Notes: a model not told the origin generated them from the sequence alone. A DNA stretch of 64,000 nucleotides from Hymenobacter sp. DG01 (GCF_006352025.1 NZ_CP040936.1:620001-684000); one strand, 5' to 3'; positions 50,158 through 63,145 are shown, counted from the first letter of the stretch. Program-made: numbers and translations.

Positions 50158-50586
50158 ATGACTACTTCCGCTATTAAGCGAACCGCTGCCGCCCACTGGC
50201 AGGGCCGCGGCACCGATGGTGCCGGCCAACTTACAACCGGCAGCACTATTCTGCAAGACGCCCGCTATAGCTACCTCACCCGCTTTGAAGAAGGCATCGG
50301 TACTAACCCCGAGGAACTGATTGCGGCAGCGCACGCGGGCTGTTTCGCCATGAAGCTTGCCTTCAACCTGCAGGCCGCCGGCTTCACGGCCGATTACATT
50401 GATGCGCGCTGTGAAGTGGTGCTGCAGGACGGCTGCATCAGTGCATCGCATCTGTCAATAAATGCCAGCGTACCGGGGCTGAGCTTGGCTCGCTTTCGGG
50501 AACTCGTGGACGATGCCCGGCAAAAATGCCCCGTGTCGCAGGTGCTGCGGGCCGATATTCATTGCACCGCCCACTTAAACCAGTAG
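50158..50586 (+). CDS. osmC: OsmC/Ohr-family peroxide-detoxifying protein
   Basis: A 142-residue OsmC-type protein (KRTAAAHWQGRGTDGAGQLTTGSTILQDARYSYLTRFEEGIGTNPEELIAAAHAGCFAMKLAFNL). The two catalytic cysteines are in AAHAGCFAM (about 61) and KCPVSQVL (about 124), the arrangement that reduces organic hydroperoxides through a disulfide. It lies near dps, another stress protein, but in its own unit. Confidence 0.94.
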   Translation: MTTSAIKRTAAAHWQGRGTDGAGQLTTGSTILQDARYSYLTRFEEGIGTNPEELIAAAHAGCFAMKLAFNLQAAGFTADYIDARCEVVLQDGCISASHLSINASVPGLSLARFRELVDDARQKCPVSQVLRADIHCTAHLNQ

Positions 50587-50608
50587 AGCAGGACGGCTCT
50601 GTCTGCCG

Positions 50609-51160
50609 CTAGGCTCCCGCAGGCAAGGCAGAGGCAGCAGGAGGCGTCGGCTCCAGATACACGGCGTCGCCAACCCGGATGCGGCCGCCCTGCACGATGC
50701 GGGCGGTGAGGCCCCCATGCCCCCGCATGGCATTGTAGCCGCCCGGTCCCAGCTCTTCCTCCATGCGCGAACAGGGGTGACACTCGCCGGTAATTTCCAG
50801 AATAGCCTCTTCGCCGATGCGGACACGGCGGTTTTTCAGGGCCAGCAGGTTCAGGCCACTCACAGCCAGATTGCGGCGGAGTCGGCCCGGCTCTACCGGC
50901 TCTGTGAGTCCCAGAAAGCCAGCTACGGCCGCCAGATGCTCCTGCTGCACCAAAGTAACCTGGCGCTTGCCCCCGGGCTTGGGGCGGGCATGGTCGCCCA
51001 GCAGGTGGCGGTCGGTTTCCAGGGTGGCCTCAGTTACGGCCTGCAGGGGCTGGCGCCGGGCCGGGCGCAGCCCAATCCACTCCAGGCGACCTACCTGCGG
51101 CAAGGTGCCCAGCAACCGGGCAATGGTGGATTTATCGTCGCCGACAAAAGGGAAAGGCAT
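50609..51160 (-). CDS. MOSC-domain protein
   Basis: A 183-residue MOSC-type protein (RLEWIGLRPARRQPLQAVTEATL, HLLGDHARPKPGGKRQVTLVQQEHL, then GLNLLALKNRRVRIGEEAILEITGECHPCSRMEEEL). The Cys in GECHPC is the conserved sulfur-carrying residue of MOSC proteins, which act with molybdenum cofactor or sulfur transfer. No Moco genes are adjacent. Convergent with osmC. Confidence 0.85.
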   Translation of the reverse strand: MPFPFVGDDKSTIARLLGTLPQVGRLEWIGLRPARRQPLQAVTEATLETDRHLLGDHARPKPGGKRQVTLVQQEHLAAVAGFLGLTEPVEPGRLRRNLAVSGLNLLALKNRRVRIGEEAILEITGECHPCSRMEEELGPGGYNAMRGHGGLTARIVQGGRIRVGDAVYLEPTPPAASALPAGA

Positions 51161-51217
51161 AGAACTGAAGTGAGAAGTAAAACATGGAGAGCCCGCGCGG
51201 CGGCCGATAGGGCCAGC

Positions 51218-51655
51218 CTACCGGGCCGCCGCCCGGATTTCGGGGTGCCGGATAGCACCGCCCAGATTAGCCGCGCGGGCCAGCAACCCCAGGCTCAGCA
51301 GCGCCCCCACCACCGTTAGCCAGGCCATTAGCCGCAACCGGCTGGTAAGCTGCAGCGTCACCAGTGCCAAGGCCCCCGTCAGCTCCAGCGCCCAGAAACC
51401 CAGCTCAGCGGCCTTCTCGTGGGCCTGAATGAGGGAGGGGGAAATGCCCGGCAAAGACGAAAGAGCCTCCTCGGCGCCTTCGCCGGTGAGTTGGGTGGGC
51501 AGGCAAAGCACGGCCGCCACCAGTATGGTCCAGAGTCCCGTGCGGATCAGCACGGGGGTAGGGCGCAACAGCCCGATAAGCAGCAATACTAGCCCGAACA
51601 GGCAGGTCAGCAGGGGGCTATGGTTCAGGAGCAGGTGCAGGTGAGCTTCGTTCAT
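51218..51655 (-). CDS. Small four-helix membrane protein
   Basis: The start is placed at ATG 51655 (MNEAHLHLLLNHSPLL), giving 145 residues with membrane helices near 15-35, 40-58, 85-105 and 110-130. The spacing and His-containing N-terminus recall DUF2231-like haem or metal membrane proteins, but I do not assign it. Same strand as the MOSC gene, 57 nt upstream. Confidence 0.6.
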   Translation of the reverse strand: MNEAHLHLLLNHSPLLTCLFGLVLLLIGLLRPTPVLIRTGLWTILVAAVLCLPTQLTGEGAEEALSSLPGISPSLIQAHEKAAELGFWALELTGALALVTLQLTSRLRLMAWLTVVGALLSLGLLARAANLGGAIRHPEIRAAAR

Positions 51656-51856
51656 GCCAGCGCGGCGCAAGGAGGGAGGACACAAGCTGCCGTTTTTCTG
51701 GCAACTAAAAAACAGTGGAACAGCCGCGTAGTAATTAAGTCAAATCCATAGCAAATATAGGGCTCACGCTAACCCCGTGCAGGCTTATGCGTATGGTAAC
51801 ACGGCGGTGCGCCCTGCGTTGCCCGCCTTCTACGCAAATCAATTCCTGCAACTATC

Positions 51857-52540
51857 ATGGCCAAAACCACCGCCAAAAATGCACCGGCTGCTGCCGCTGC
51901 CCCAAAAGCTTCGGCCGCCAAAAAGGCTGCTGCCTCTGCCACTGCTCCGGCTGCCAATGGCCAGTCCGGCCCCAGCGTGCAGCCCATTCTCAACCAGCAG
52001 TTTAACGCCCCCGCGGCCCTGCAGAAGTACGGAACCGTGTCGCAGCGCCTGCCCATCGGCCTCGACACTCAAATCCGTCAGGAAAGTGTGGAGATGCTCA
52101 ACCAGATGCTGGCTGACACCTGCTCCATTCGGGATATGTACAAAAAGCACCACTGGCAGGTAGTGGGCCCCACGTTTTACCAGCTGCACCTGCTCTACGA
52201 TAAGCACTACGAGGAGCAGGACGCCCTGATTGACATGATTGCCGAGCGCATCCAGATTCTGGGCGGCGTAGCCGTAGCCATGGCCGCCGATATTGCCGAA
52301 GTGACCAGCATCCCGCGTCCCCCCCGCGACCGGGAGGAAGCTCCCATCCAGGTGTCGCGCCTGCTGGAAGCCCACCAGATCATCCTCAAGAACTGCCACG
52401 ACTTTGCCAAGCGCGCCGCCGACTCCGGCGACGATGGCACCAACGACCTGATTGTGAGCAATGTGCTGCGCACCAACGAAATGCAGGTGTGGTTTGTATC
52501 GGAGCACGTAGTGGATACCCCCTTGGCCCGCGCCGAATAA
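51857..52540 (+). CDS. dps: Dps-family ferritin-like DNA-protection protein
   Basis: A 227-residue Dps. An unusually long Ala/Lys-rich N-terminal tail (about 40 residues, KTTAKNAPAAAAAPKASAAKK) precedes the four-helix bundle, which begins ADTCSIRDMYKKHHWQVVGPTFYQLHLLYDKHYEEQDALID, with the ferroxidase residues His, Asp and Glu of HW..G..F..H.....Y.....D. A Lys-rich tail of this kind in other Dps proteins binds DNA. Strong terminator directly after. Confidence 0.95.
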   Translation: MAKTTAKNAPAAAAAPKASAAKKAAASATAPAANGQSGPSVQPILNQQFNAPAALQKYGTVSQRLPIGLDTQIRQESVEMLNQMLADTCSIRDMYKKHHWQVVGPTFYQLHLLYDKHYEEQDALIDMIAERIQILGGVAVAMAADIAEVTSIPRPPRDREEAPIQVSRLLEAHQIILKNCHDFAKRAADSGDDGTNDLIVSNVLRTNEMQVWFVSEHVVDTPLARAE

Positions 52541-52561
52541 TTCGGCTTCTTCGGATTTTAA

Positions 52562-52587
52562 AAAGGCTCCTGTCCGGGAGCCTTTTT
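52562..52587 (+). terminator. Intrinsic terminator of dps
   Basis: Stem AAAGGCTCC/GGGAGCCTTT with loop TGTCC and a following T-run. Confidence 0.85.
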
Positions 52588-52725
52588 TTGTTGGTGGGGG
52601 ATAGGAAACGGCTCCTCTGACGGGTTTGCTGCGTAAATCAGCTTTTTTTTCAGCCTGATAATGAGGGCGAAACCTCTCCAGATAAGCCTAAAGGCAGCCC
52701 TCTGGCGAAAAAACAGCCGGTCGGA

Positions 52726-52757
52726 TTTGGTCCCTTCCGCCCAAGACTCTACTTTTG
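52726..52757 (+). promoter_or_regulatory. Consensus Bacteroidota promoter for tRNA-Leu
   Basis: TTTG (52726-52729), exactly 20 nt, TACTTTTG (52750-52757). This matches TTTG-N19-21-TAnnTTTG and is the best promoter in the window, about 73 nt upstream of the tRNA. Confidence 0.85.
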
Positions 52758-52830
52758 TCCTCGATTCACCGCCTCAGTGAATCCGAAGGCTTCGGCTTTT
52801 GCTTAGTAAGAAGAGTGCTTGCCGTTATCT

Positions 52831-52912
52831 GCGCACGTGGTGAAACTGGTAGACACGCCATCTTGAGGGGGTGGTGCCTTCGGGTGTGGGAGTTCGAATC
52901 TCCCCGCGCGCA
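52831..52912 (+). tRNA. tRNA-Leu (GAG)
   Basis: Class II tRNA. Acceptor GCGCACG/CGCGCGC (one A-C mismatch at pair 5-68), D-arm, anticodon stem CCATC/GGTGG with loop TTGAGGG giving anticodon GAG, variable arm GCC-TTCG-GGT, T-arm GGGAG-TTCGAAT-CTCCC, discriminator A. CCA is not encoded. Its own promoter and terminator make it monocistronic. Confidence 0.92.
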
Positions 52913-52920
52913 CTCTTGAA

Positions 52921-52954
52921 AATCCCGCTTCAGCTTGCTGAGGCGGGATTTTTG
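52921..52954 (+). terminator. Terminator of tRNA-Leu
   Basis: Stem AATCCCGC/GCGGGATT with inner CAGC/GCTG pairing, followed by TTTG and six more T. Confidence 0.85.
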
Positions 52955-53139
52955 TTTTTTGGCTACTTAAAGCACCGGCTCTGAAACAGATTCCGCAATG
53001 CTGGGCTGGGCCGGACAGTTCACTTGAATTATAGGGGCAACAAACTCGTCCGGCTAGGCTTAGCTTCGAGGCACTCCGCACGGTGCTCTCAGGCTCCACT
53101 ACTCAGTCGTTCTGGCGGATGCATATTGGCCAGAGCCAC

Positions 53140-54723
53140 CTATTCCGCCCGCTCGAAGGGGTTGGCGGGCACCACTAGGAGCACGTTTTCGCGTTCCACT
53201 ACTACTTGCCCGGTAATGGCGCCTTTGGGCTTGCGCACAAACTTTTTGGGCGTGTATGTAACGGGACAGAGCGAATCGTTTTTGCGGCGTGAGTACCAGG
53301 CGGCCAGTTGCGCCGCCCGCTCCAGCACTGGCGCCGGCACCGTCTGGCCCGGCCGCTGCCGGATGACCACATGGGAGCCGGTTACGTCCTTGGCGTGCAG
53401 CCACAGGTCGTCTTTGTGGGCGTAGCGCTGGGTTAGCAGGTCGTTGTTCTGAGCATTACGGCCCACCAGAATAGTAAAGCCGCTGTCTTCAAATACCTTG
53501 AACGGTAGCTCCTGGGCGGCTTTGGCGGCCGTGGCCGGGTCGAGGCCGTGCTGCTTGCGCCACTGACGCAGGGTTCGGAGGTCGCCGGGGGGTAGGGCGG
53601 CCAGTTCCTCCAGGCGCTCCAGGCACCACATAGCTTCGGTTTCGCGGCGCTCGGCGCGGGCGCTCAGCTCCCGCGTTTCCAGCTGCTGGTTTTTGGCTTT
53701 GCGGTAAAGGTTCTGGGCCGTGCGCTGGGGCGTTTCGGAGGGCTTGAGCTTGATGACGCGCGGCTGGTTGTCCTGGTAGAAATCGACCACTTCTACCTGC
53801 TTGGCGCCGGCCGGAATCTGGCTGAGGTGAGCCATAATCAGGTCGGCGGTCTGGCGGTAGCCCACGGTGTTTTCCAGGGCGTGCAGGCGTAGCCGGACGT
53901 GCTGGGCGCTGGTGGCGGCTTCGTCGGCGCGCTTTTCCAGCTGCTGGCGCACCTGCCGCAGCTCGCCCTCATAGGCCCGGCGGTTGAGCAGCAGCGGCAC
54001 GAAGCGGCGCAGCGCCCCAATGGGGTCGGTGGCGGGCAACGTCAGCTCTACCTCACCCACAGGCAGCAAACTCAGGCGCGTGCGCCCATCCAGCCGGATA
54101 ACGTAGAAAGCCGCCGGATTTTCCAGCTCCTGTACCACCTCTTGCACCAATTGCCACTTGTGCTCCAGCGGGGCCGGATCGTAGCCACGGGTGCGCAGAT
54201 AAGCTGCCACTACGTCGTTGAGGCTGGGGTATGCTTTCAGTGGATTGCTCGGCAGGTCGGCGGCCTCGGGAGGGGTAGGGGCGGTGAGGGCCGAGGTAGG
54301 CTGCAGCTCCGCATCGGCAGTGTAACGCTGGTGGAACAGCTGGACCGGAGCTTCGGGGGTAGGGCGGAAGATGGCGTTGGGCCGGGTGCTATAGAGCTTC
54401 AGCAGTAGGGTAGCGCCGCTCTGGAAGGTAAACTGCAGCACCCGGTCGTTGGGCCAGGCGGCTACCTCGGCTACCTGCTGGCCCAGTAGCTCCGGCAATA
54501 AATCAACGGAGTTCTGCCGGGCCCGGTGAAACGACTCAGGCAGGGTAATCAGCGGGCCGGCCGCGGCCAGTAGTACCCGCAGCCAGAACTCTTCTGCACC
54601 ATTGGTCAGGCCCAGTACCAACTCATCCTTTTCCTGCGAAAAGCATGCTACTACCGTATAGCCAGTTAATTGCTGGGTAAGGGCCGGGGCGAGCTGGCGC
54701 AGGAAGTAGTAGTTGGTGTGCAT
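53140..54723 (-). CDS. rqcH: RqcH/NFACT-family ribosome quality-control protein
   Basis: A 527-residue NFACT protein (Rqc2/FbpA family). The N-terminal NFACT-N domain (about 1-190) carries the Asp-Arg pair in PNDRVLQF (93-94), needed for tRNA selection in alanine-tailing homologues. Long coiled-coil/HhH region about 215-390. The C-terminal NFACT-R domain (about 415-527) contains LPFKVFEDSGFTILVGRNAQNND and DDLWLHAKDVTGSHVVIR. In bacteria this factor adds alanine tails to nascent chains on stalled large subunits. The gene stands alone. Confidence 0.92.
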   Translation of the reverse strand: MHTNYYFLRQLAPALTQQLTGYTVVACFSQEKDELVLGLTNGAEEFWLRVLLAAAGPLITLPESFHRARQNSVDLLPELLGQQVAEVAAWPNDRVLQFTFQSGATLLLKLYSTRPNAIFRPTPEAPVQLFHQRYTADAELQPTSALTAPTPPEAADLPSNPLKAYPSLNDVVAAYLRTRGYDPAPLEHKWQLVQEVVQELENPAAFYVIRLDGRTRLSLLPVGEVELTLPATDPIGALRRFVPLLLNRRAYEGELRQVRQQLEKRADEAATSAQHVRLRLHALENTVGYRQTADLIMAHLSQIPAGAKQVEVVDFYQDNQPRVIKLKPSETPQRTAQNLYRKAKNQQLETRELSARAERRETEAMWCLERLEELAALPPGDLRTLRQWRKQHGLDPATAAKAAQELPFKVFEDSGFTILVGRNAQNNDLLTQRYAHKDDLWLHAKDVTGSHVVIRQRPGQTVPAPVLERAAQLAAWYSRRKNDSLCPVTYTPKKFVRKPKGAITGQVVVERENVLLVVPANPFERAE

Positions 54724-54780
54724 AGGTACAAAAACGCAATATTACCTAAGCAGCAGTACGCATTAGGTGAAGCTGCTTAG

Positions 54781-55278
54781 TTAAGACTTGGCTGGTGAGG
54801 TGCAGAGTAGTTGATCCAATAACCGGCTAACACGCCGCGTTTCCAGCCAGAACCCCAGTAGAAAGAGGCTATATAGGCCTAAGGCCATCAGCAGAGGCAA
54901 TACTACGTTGCCAACATCTAGGGTACTGCTATCCGGCTTGAGCAACAACGGGACTGCGCTCCACAACATGCTGCCACAGACGATTAGTGTAATCCCTAAA
55001 ACCATATATGACTGCCAGGCCACCCGCATGAAAAGCCAGAGTCGGCTGCCGGTGCTTGTCGCTACTATATGCCCCCGGACTTGAGTACCAGGCGTTTTGC
55101 TTAGCGCGGGTGTTGCTACCTCGAAGGCAAATCTGTACTTCGTGTCCGGTTGCTGCAGCGGGTCAACAGCAGGTATCTTCTTATCTACTACCCCCGAAGC
55201 ATTGTGCAACTGCTTTAGTACGGCTTCGGGTGGTAACAAGCTGTGTAGGGTCAGACAAGAAAACAAAAGAAGCTGCAT
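54781..55278 (-). CDS. Hypothetical membrane protein
   Basis: A 165-residue protein with an N-terminal hydrophobic segment (possible signal), a soluble domain with VRGHIVATSTGSRLWLFMRV, then two membrane helices (LGITLIVCGSMLWSAVPLLL and VVLPLLMALGLYSLFLLGFW). Not recognised. Its composition is AT-richer than the neighbours. It lies just upstream of rqcH on the same strand. Confidence 0.6.
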   Translation of the reverse strand: MQLLLFSCLTLHSLLPPEAVLKQLHNASGVVDKKIPAVDPLQQPDTKYRFAFEVATPALSKTPGTQVRGHIVATSTGSRLWLFMRVAWQSYMVLGITLIVCGSMLWSAVPLLLKPDSSTLDVGNVVLPLLMALGLYSLFLLGFWLETRRVSRLLDQLLCTSPAKS

Positions 55279-55301
55279 CGTGATATATCAGCTTGGCGTG
55301 G

Positions 55302-56069
55302 TTACACCGTCACGCGCAGCCCATCATAGGCCAGCTTGATAAAGCTAGGCAACTCGGCTTCAATCTCGCGGTGGCGGCCCAACTGGTGACTGATGTGGGT
55401 GAGGTAGGCGCGGGTAGGGGCCAGGTCCTCCAGAATATCAATGGCTTCCTGCAGGGTGAAGTGCGAAATGTGCTGCTCGTGGCGCAGGGCGTTGAGCACA
55501 ATCACCTCGGAGCCGCGCATGCGCTCCAGGGCCTCGGGGCTGAGGTAGTTGGCGTCCGTAACGTAGGTGAAGTTCTTCACCCGAAAACCCAGCACTGGGA
55601 GCTTGTAGTGCAGGGCCCGGATAGGCTGAAACTCCACGCCTTCCACCCAAAAACTGTCGGTGTCGCTGAGAATGGGGTGCACCTGCACCTGCGGAATGCC
55701 AGGGTACTTGTGTTCGGCAAAGATGTATTCGTACTCGCGCCGGAGCTGGTCGAGCACACGCGGCTCAGCGTACAGGGGCATGTCCTGCTGCTGGCGGAAA
55801 TTATAAGCCCGAATGTCGTCGAGGCCGCCGGTGTGGTCCTTGTGCTCGTGGGTGAACACCAGCGCATCGAGATGGTTGATGTGCTCCCGCAGGGCCTGCT
55901 GCCGGAAGTCAGGGCCCGAATCAATAATGATGCTCTTGCCCTGCACCTGCAGGTGCACCGACACGCGCAGGCGCTTGTCGCGGTAGTCCACCGAGCGGCA
56001 GACCACACAGGAGCAACCAATAACGGGCACGCCCTGCGACGTGCCCGTACCAAGGAAGGTGATTTCCAT
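55302..56069 (-). CDS. PhnP-like MBL-fold metallo-hydrolase
   Basis: A 255-residue metallo-beta-lactamase-fold hydrolase. N-terminal ITFLGTGTSQGVPVIGCSCVVC, metal motif VFTHEHKDHTGGLDD (HxHxDH) and later ALHYKLPVLGFRVKNFTYVTDANYL resemble the PhnP phosphodiesterase group; the CSCVVC cysteines are a typical structural zinc site of that group. No phn genes are near. Substrate therefore inferred only at fold level. Confidence 0.9.
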   Translation of the reverse strand: MEITFLGTGTSQGVPVIGCSCVVCRSVDYRDKRLRVSVHLQVQGKSIIIDSGPDFRQQALREHINHLDALVFTHEHKDHTGGLDDIRAYNFRQQQDMPLYAEPRVLDQLRREYEYIFAEHKYPGIPQVQVHPILSDTDSFWVEGVEFQPIRALHYKLPVLGFRVKNFTYVTDANYLSPEALERMRGSEVIVLNALRHEQHISHFTLQEAIDILEDLAPTRAYLTHISHQLGRHREIEAELPSFIKLAYDGLRVTV

Positions 56070-56084
56070 GAGAAATGGAGACTG

Positions 56085-56184
56085 GGGGACTTGAGGGCTT
56101 AGAAACTTGGTTAACGTTCAACGACACCTCAAAAAGGCTGTTTAAACATCAACCAAGTCTCCAAACCCTCAAGTCTTCCAGTCC
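56085..56184. repeat. Third dispersed repeat family, copy 2, inverted pair
   Basis: Left arm 56085-56119 (ACTTGAGGGCTTAGAAACTT, GGTTAACGTT) and right arm about 56144-56174, imperfect inverted copies over about 30 bp. The left arm also aligns with the element at 28963-29038. Confidence 0.6.
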
Positions 56185-56191
56185 CTATCAA

Positions 56192-56569
56192 TTAACCAAT
56201 GTACTGCTTCACCACACGCACCAGAGCATCAAAGTCGAGGGGTTTGGGCAGGTAGTCGGTTACGCCGGCCTCCCGGAACTGCTCCATGGAATAGTTGTTG
56301 GCGTTGCCGGTAATGGCAATAACCGGAATTTTGGCAATGCGCGGATCGGTGTGGCGGCGGATTTCGCGGGTGCATTCCATCCCATCTTTCACAGGAATAT
56401 TGATGTCCATCAGGACGCAGTCGATGGGCTGAGTTTCCACCTGCTTGATGACCTCGCCGCCATTTTTGGCCGATACGATACGGTATTTCTGGAGTTCCAG
56501 AATTTTCTTGGTCAGGTTCAGGATAACGGAGCTGTCCTCAGCAATCAGAATCGTTTTAGAGTCGGCCAT
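56192..56569 (-). CDS. CheY-like single-domain response regulator
   Basis: A 125-residue receiver domain: acidic pair in ILIAEDSSVILN, phosphoacceptor Asp in DCVLMDINIPVKDG (about 54), Thr/Ser in VIAITGN, Lys in YLPKPLDFDALV. No output domain. Downstream of the hybrid kinase gene on the same strand, so a plausible partner of that kinase. Confidence 0.94.
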   Translation of the reverse strand: MADSKTILIAEDSSVILNLTKKILELQKYRIVSAKNGGEVIKQVETQPIDCVLMDINIPVKDGMECTREIRRHTDPRIAKIPVIAITGNANNYSMEQFREAGVTDYLPKPLDFDALVRVVKQYIG

Positions 56570-56623
56570 GAGGGAGAAGGATTGGATAGTGCGATGAGAG
56601 AGTTGTAAGTTCGTTTTCAGGGG

Positions 56624-56648
56624 CTGGCCCGGAAAATTCCCGGGCCAG
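56624..56648 (-). terminator. GC hairpin at the end of the hybrid kinase gene
   Basis: Perfect 9-bp stem CTGGCCCGG/CCGGGCCAG with loop of 7 nt, 7 nt after the kinase stop. No strong T-run, so termination before the response-regulator gene may be partial. Confidence 0.5.
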
Positions 56649-56654
56649 GGTCGG

Positions 56655-60728
<4,074 letters not shown>

Positions 60729-60786
60729 GGAATAAGGAGGATGCGCGGGAGCAATCCGGCCACAGGCCGGCACTGAATGAAGTTCT

Positions 60787-60794
60787 TAAATTTG
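60787..60794 (+). promoter_or_regulatory. Bacteroidota -7 box of the glycosyltransferase gene
   Basis: TAAATTTG matches TAnnTTTG. It lies 40-50 nt before the proposed start and supports a start near 60835-60847 rather than further in. Confidence 0.6.
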
Positions 60795-60834
60795 CGACAA
60801 TTCCTGAAACTACTGCCTTTTTTCACCCAGGACC

Positions 60835-61983
60835 TTGCCTTCAACTGTGCCGCTTCGTCTGGTTTTCACCGTTACTACGGATTTAAATTATGACCAACGG
60901 ATGCAGCGCATCTGCGGTTCCCTGGCCCGGGCGGGCTACCAGGTGCTGCTGGTGGGCCGGCAGTGGGCCGCCTCGGAGCCGCTCACGCCCCAGCCCTACC
61001 AGCAGCACCGTCTGCACTGCCACTTCCGGCGGGGCAAGCTGTTTTACCTGGAGTACAACCTACGCCTGCTGGGCTACCTGCTGGGCCGCCGTGCTGCCGC
61101 CTGGTGCGCCATCGACCTGGATACGGCCCTGCCCGTGTGGCTGCGGGCCCGCCTGGGTGGGCAGCCTTTTCTTTATGATGCCCACGAGCTGTTCACCGAA
61201 ACCCCGGAGGTAGTGGCCCGCCCCCGGGTGCAGGGCCTATGGCGGCGGGTAGAGGGGTTTATTGTGCCGCGGGCTACCCGGGCCTACACAGTGGGGCCGG
61301 CGCTGGCCCGCCTGCTAGAGCAGCGCTACGGTCGGCCGTTCGCGGTGGTGCGCAACATCAGCCGCCTGTCTGAGGCGCCGCTACCACCCGCCCCGATGGC
61401 GGCCCCGGAAAACGGGTTTATTCTGTACCAGGGAGCCCTGAACGTGGGCCGGGGGCTGGAGCAGCTGCTGGAAGCCATGCCCCACGTAAACGGGCGGCTG
61501 GTGCTCTGCGGGGAAGGTGACTTGTCGGGGGCGCTCCGGACGCGGGCCGCCGAGCTGGGCCTACTCCAGAGCGGGCAGGTAGAGTTTCGGGGGTACGTAC
61601 TGCCCGCTGCCCTCCGGGAGCTGACCCTGCAGGCCACCGTGGGCGTCATGCTACTCGAAAACCAGGGCCTAAGCTATTATTATTCCTTGGCCAACAAGTT
61701 TTTTGACTACCTACACGCTGGTATTCCGCAGGTAGTCATCGACTTTCCGGAGTACCGGGCGCTAACCGAGCAGTACCCCATAGCCGACCTGGTGGCCGAC
61801 CTGCAGCCCGCTACCCTGGCTGCGGCCCTCAACCGCCTGCTGCCCGGCGGCGACGCCGCCCACTACCACCGCCTCGCCGAAAGCTGCCGCCACGCCCGCC
61901 TGGAGCTCAACTGGCAGCAGGAAGAAGCCCGGCTGCTGGCGTTGTACCAGGAAGTGGTAGGAGGGGAGAAGGCGATGAGGTGA
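60835..61983 (+). CDS. GT4-like glycosyltransferase with non-ATG start
   Basis: A 382-residue GT-B glycosyltransferase. LVFTVTTDLNYDQRMQRICGSLARAGYQVLLVGR begins the N-terminal Rossmann half, LYDAHELFTETPEVV is typical of GT4 enzymes, and the C-terminal half has QGALNVGRGLEQLLEAMPHVNGRLVLCGEGDL and GVMLLENQGLSYYYSLANKFFDYLHAGIPQVV. The start is TTG 60835 or GTG 60847; no suitable ATG exists before residue 24. The acceptor sugar is unknown; it is not in a polysaccharide cluster. Confidence 0.88.
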   Translation: MPSTVPLRLVFTVTTDLNYDQRMQRICGSLARAGYQVLLVGRQWAASEPLTPQPYQQHRLHCHFRRGKLFYLEYNLRLLGYLLGRRAAAWCAIDLDTALPVWLRARLGGQPFLYDAHELFTETPEVVARPRVQGLWRRVEGFIVPRATRAYTVGPALARLLEQRYGRPFAVVRNISRLSEAPLPPAPMAAPENGFILYQGALNVGRGLEQLLEAMPHVNGRLVLCGEGDLSGALRTRAAELGLLQSGQVEFRGYVLPAALRELTLQATVGVMLLENQGLSYYYSLANKFFDYLHAGIPQVVIDFPEYRALTEQYPIADLVADLQPATLAAALNRLLPGGDAAHYHRLAESCRHARLELNWQQEEARLLALYQEVVGGEKAMR

Positions 61984-62046
61984 CAAGTAAATAGTGAGTG
62001 ACAGGTAAACTGGCGTGCGAAGGCTACTGCCCGGGGCGTTCTGGTG

Positions 62047-62086
62047 GGGGCCCTCTCCCGGCCTTCTCTTACCGGGGAGGGGGGCA
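62047..62086. repeat. CCCCTCTCC-type hairpin, third copy
   Basis: CCCTCTCCCGG (62051-62061) and CCGGGGAGGGG near 62072-62083 form an imperfect hairpin related to those at 23.4 and 24.2 kb. Confidence 0.45.
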
Positions 62087-62239
62087 TAATTGAGTTAGTC
62101 AGAGGTATAGATATTTTGACTCCGGCTGCGTCCCCGCTCATTAGAAATATGCTTCTCACCCGCCATCACTCACCTCCTCCCTTCTCACCTCTTACTTTTC
62201 ACCTGTCACCTGTCACTATTCACCTCATCACCTTTTTAC

Positions 62240-63145
62240 ATGCTTGCTGAACTTGCCGCCGCTACCCAACCTACGCTACTGGTGATTACCGGACCCACAG
62301 CCGTAGGTAAAACGGAGTTGTGCGTGCGCCTGGCCCGGCAGCTGGGCACCGAAATCGTATCGGCTGACTCGCGGCAGTTTTTCCGGGAGCTGAACATCGG
62401 CACGGCCAAGCCTACCCCTGCAGAAATGCAGGGCGTGCCCCATCACTTCATCAACTCCCACAGTATTTCCGAGGAGTATAATGCCGGGCGCTTCGAGCAG
62501 GATGCGCTGGCCCTGCTAACTCAGCTGTTTCAGCGGCACCGGGTGGTTATCCTCACGGGCGGCTCGGGGCTGTACCTGCAGGCCGTTACCGAAGGCCTCG
62601 ACGAGCTGCCGGCCGTGCCGCCCGAGGTGCGTCAGCAGCTGCGTACCGAGCTGGAAGCCCACGGCCTGGAACCTCTGGTGGCCGAACTCGCCCGCCTCGA
62701 CCCCGTTGCCTACGCCCGCCTCGACCGTCAAAACCCTCAGCGGGTGTTGCGGGCCCTGGAAATCAGCCGGGGAACCGGGCAGCCATTCAGCTCCTTTCAC
62801 GGCGGGAAGGCGGCTGAACGGCCCTTCCGAACGGTGAAAATTGCCCTAACCCGCGAGCGGGAGGAGCTTTATCAGCGCATTGATGAGCGCATGGACCTCA
62901 TGCTGGCCGCCGGACTGGAGGAGGAAGCCCGCCGCCTCTACCCCCACCGCCACCACAATGCCCTCCAGACGGTAGGCTATCAGGAGCTGTTCGCGTATTT
63001 CGAGGGCCACTACGACTACGCCGAAGCCGTGCGCCTGCTCAAGCGCAACTCCCGCCGCTACGCCAAGCGCCAGCTCACCTGGCTCCGCCGCGACCCGGAC
63101 TACCAGTGGTTTCATCCGGAAGAGGTGCAAAGAGTAACTGAGTAG
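62240..63145 (+). CDS. miaA: tRNA dimethylallyltransferase
   Basis: A 301-residue enzyme that adds the isopentenyl group to A37 of tRNAs reading codons that begin with U. P-loop LLVITGPTAVGKTELCVRLARQLGTEIVSADSRQFFRELNIGTAKP, then GVPHHFINSHSISEEYNAGRFEQD and LTGGSGLYLQAV, and LDRQNPQRVLRALEISRGTG, all diagnostic of MiaA. It stands alone on the plus strand, convergent with pfkA. Confidence 0.97.
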   Translation: MLAELAAATQPTLLVITGPTAVGKTELCVRLARQLGTEIVSADSRQFFRELNIGTAKPTPAEMQGVPHHFINSHSISEEYNAGRFEQDALALLTQLFQRHRVVILTGGSGLYLQAVTEGLDELPAVPPEVRQQLRTELEAHGLEPLVAELARLDPVAYARLDRQNPQRVLRALEISRGTGQPFSSFHGGKAAERPFRTVKIALTREREELYQRIDERMDLMLAAGLEEEARRLYPHRHHNALQTVGYQELFAYFEGHYDYAEAVRLLKRNSRRYAKRQLTWLRRDPDYQWFHPEEVQRVTE

